From JBFMFE01 sp040752295 (GTDB taxonomy: Bacteria; UBP15; UBA6099; JBFMBQ01): 5,949 nt of DNA. Position 1 is the stretch's first letter, and every line of letters begins with the position of its first letter. Location: assembly GCA_040752295.1 (NCBI GenBank), contig JBFMFE010000008.1, positions 1-5,949 of the forward strand, given 5' to 3'. The notes under the pieces were generated by a model. That model was not told where the DNA came from. It saw only the letters and a program-made list of their open reading frames with translations, and made no database searches. The position numbers and the translations under genes are program-made. Below are positions 5,146 through 5,949 of the stretch, piece by piece.

Positions 5146-5620
5146 GAAGGGCGCGGAACTTTTTAAGGTGGTTTTTCTCCTCGGCGATGATCCGTTTGAG
5201 CGCGCGGCGCACGTCGTCGCCCGCGGTGTTTCCGAGGAGGGACATGTAGAAGGCGATGGAGCGTTTTTCGAGGCTCACGCCGGGTTTGAGGGCTTCCCGC
5301 CGGTCGCAGAGGATTTCGCCGAGGTTTCCCGCGTTCGCGAGGGGCGAGACGACTTTCGAGTCCGCCGCGTCGGCGACGGTTTCGACGTCGTCGTTGCCGG
5401 TCGAGCGTTTCGCGATCTCGCTTTCAAAGGTTTCAAGGTGGTTTTTCTCCTCGGCGAGCAGGAAGCCGAGCGTCTCCTTAACGTCCGCGTCGGACGCCTT
5501 TTCCTTCAGAGCCGTGTAGAGGTCAACGCTTTCGCGTTCGAGTCTCCGCGCGATCCTGTAACATTCGACGGGGTCGAAATCGTATATCCTGACTTCGTCG
5601 CCGGAGTAATCAATTTTCAT
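5138..5620 (-). CDS. Rubrerythrin/ferritin-like diiron protein without rubredoxin domain
   Basis: This 160-residue protein is a four-helix ferritin-like domain made of two homologous halves. The first half has E28, Y35 and EEKNH (57-61). The second has E118, Y125 and EEKNH (147-151). Every one of these pairs is 90 residues apart, and together E28, E58, H61, E118, E148 and H151 supply the complete set of ligands expected for a rubrerythrin-type diiron site. There is no CxxC pair, so the rubredoxin domain of classical rubrerythrin is absent. No signal peptide is seen, so it is probably cytoplasmic. Relatives reduce peroxide or handle iron; which applies here is inference. The long linker (about residues 69-105) is acidic and variable-looking. 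The ATG follows GGGGGTG by 7 nt. It is convergent with, and overlaps, the acyl-CoA dehydrogenase. Confidence 0.88.
   Translation of the reverse strand: MKIDYSGDEVRIYDFDPVECYRIARRLERESVDLYTALKEKASDADVKETLGFLLAEEKNHLETFESEIAKRSTGNDDVETVADAADSKVVSPLANAGNLGEILCDRREALKPGVSLEKRSIAFYMSLLGNTAGDDVRRALKRIIAEEKNHLKKFRALLI
5165..5457 (-). repeat. 23-nt exact direct repeat inside the ferritin-like gene
   Basis: Positions 5165-5187 and 5435-5457 are identical. The spacing is 270 nt, exactly 90 codons, and both copies encode the AEEKNHL metal-binding helix segment in the same frame. The rest of the two halves is clearly diverged at DNA level. This is the trace of an internal duplication, kept or re-homogenised at the metal site. 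Confidence 0.8.
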
Positions 5621-5655
5621 GACTTCACCCCCGTTACAGGTTCATAACACGGGAC

Positions 5656-5702
5656 GGGCGGGAAATGTTCCTTCCGGCGGCGGCGCGCCCGGTATCCCGC
5701 CC
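5656..5702. repeat. 8-bp inverted repeat upstream of the ferritin-like gene
   Basis: GGGCGGGA (5656-5663) and TCCCGCCC (5695-5702) are perfect reverse complements around a 31-nt loop that contains the palindrome GGCGCGCC (5682-5689). It lies about 35-80 nt upstream of the leftward ferritin-like ATG, in its leader or promoter zone. No clear -35/-10 pair was found for that gene. Confidence 0.4.
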
Positions 5703-5728
5703 CGGATAGCTTCGCCGTTCCACTTTTT

Positions 5729-5770
5729 GGACTGTCGGCGAGTCATCCGCAAGCGCCGCCGCGCGCCTTG
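5729..5770 (-). repeat. Degenerate inverted copy of the dispersed element (right arm)
   Basis: GGACTG-T-CGGCGAGTCATC (5729-5747) is the reverse complement of the right-arm sequence at 78-95, with a single extra T. It continues into a disrupted CGC...GCCGCC...CCTTG tail with small insertions, ending near 5770. The matching left arm is not recognisable beyond 5770. It is best read as a decayed, oppositely oriented partial copy of the element at 26-95 and 5876-5941. Confidence 0.55.
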
Positions 5771-5875
5771 TCAAAATGGTGATTGCTGCGGGCGGGGGCA
5801 AGCAAAAAGGCTGAAAGTCTGCAACTAAGTGCACTATTTCGTAAATACTCTAACGTATTCTGCGCGAAGCGCCTT

Positions 5876-5941
5876 GGAGTGCGGTGTGTGAACACCGCCT
5901 TGACTATCGGAGATGAAGGCGGCGATGGCTCGCCGCAGTCC
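5876..5941 (+). repeat. Dispersed REP-like inverted-repeat element, copy 2
   Basis: The left arm (5876-5901) and right arm (5916-5941) are each 26 nt and pair at 19 positions, plus two G-T wobbles, around a 14-nt loop. Alternative local hairpins exist: CGGTGT with ACACCG in the left arm, and GCGGCGA with TCGCCGC in the right. The right arm equals that of copy 1 except at one base. Orientation is the same as copy 1, and the start-to-start distance is 5,850 nt. The loop sequence differs completely between the copies, so the arms rather than the loop are conserved. Confidence 0.75.
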
Positions 5942-5949
5942 AGGGAGGC

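Larger units (their letters stand above)
5621..5949. other. Non-coding right flank with repeats only
   Basis: No credible gene is seen: short open frames on both strands (for example 5619-5828 and 5634-5834) overlap repeats and lack start context. The stretch holds the leader of the ferritin-like gene, an 8-bp inverted repeat, a decayed copy and a full copy of the dispersed element. A less GC-rich segment near 5805-5860 includes the small dyad AATAC (5844-5848) and GTATT (5855-5859). Confidence 0.5.

Noticed and set aside
26..5941. Whole window as a composite transposon bounded by the two direct repeat copies
   Set aside because: The enclosed genes are ordinary chromosomal genes, there is no transposase, the copies are imperfect, and a third decayed copy indicates a dispersed family rather than element ends.

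Overview
The window is GC-rich (clearly above 60% by eye, with AT-rich islands between genes). It holds four protein-coding genes, well-spaced non-coding DNA, and several hairpin-forming repeats. The proteins, the plain Shine-Dalgarno sites and the REP-like palindromic repeats indicate a bacterium. The gene set (a long RelA/SpoT protein, an ETF-type acyl-CoA dehydrogenase, a rubrerythrin-like ferritin-fold protein) and the frequent use of ATA (Ile) and AGG (Arg) codons despite high GC would suit an uncultured, probably anaerobic or microaerophilic lineage such as those seen in PVC-like or Omnitrophota-like metagenome bins. That placement is an inference. Nothing here fixes the phylum.

Layout. 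Positions 1-382 are non-coding: one copy of a dispersed inverted-repeat element (26-95), a 22-nt perfect palindrome (99-120), a hairpin-rich stretch, and nested inverted repeats just past the end of the first gene. A class I SAM-dependent methyltransferase runs leftwards (383-1153). A long divergent intergenic region (1154-1685) holds a likely methyltransferase promoter, a GGCT/AGCC-type hairpin, and an AT-rich patch made of two adjacent 7-nt tandem duplications. A RelA/SpoT-homologue (p)ppGpp enzyme follows (1686-3854, +). Six bases after its stop is a textbook G-quadruplex motif, then a promoter-like pair and a possible intrinsic terminator. An acyl-CoA dehydrogenase follows (4000-5145, +). 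It meets a ferritin-like diiron protein (5138-5620, -) tail to tail with an 8-bp overlap. Positions 5621-5949 are non-coding and carry a degenerate inverted copy and a full direct copy (5876-5941) of the same dispersed element found at the left edge.

The genes do not form one evident pathway. They are an ordinary chromosomal mix: stringent response, acyl-CoA oxidation, iron/peroxide handling, and a methyltransferase of unknown substrate. The most informative biology is in the Rel protein. Its hydrolase (HD) site has lost residues needed for (p)ppGpp hydrolysis, while the synthetase site is intact and carries an FDD-type motif like monofunctional RelA. I found no CRISPR array, tRNA, rRNA, transposase or defence system, and no convincing undescribed multi-gene system.
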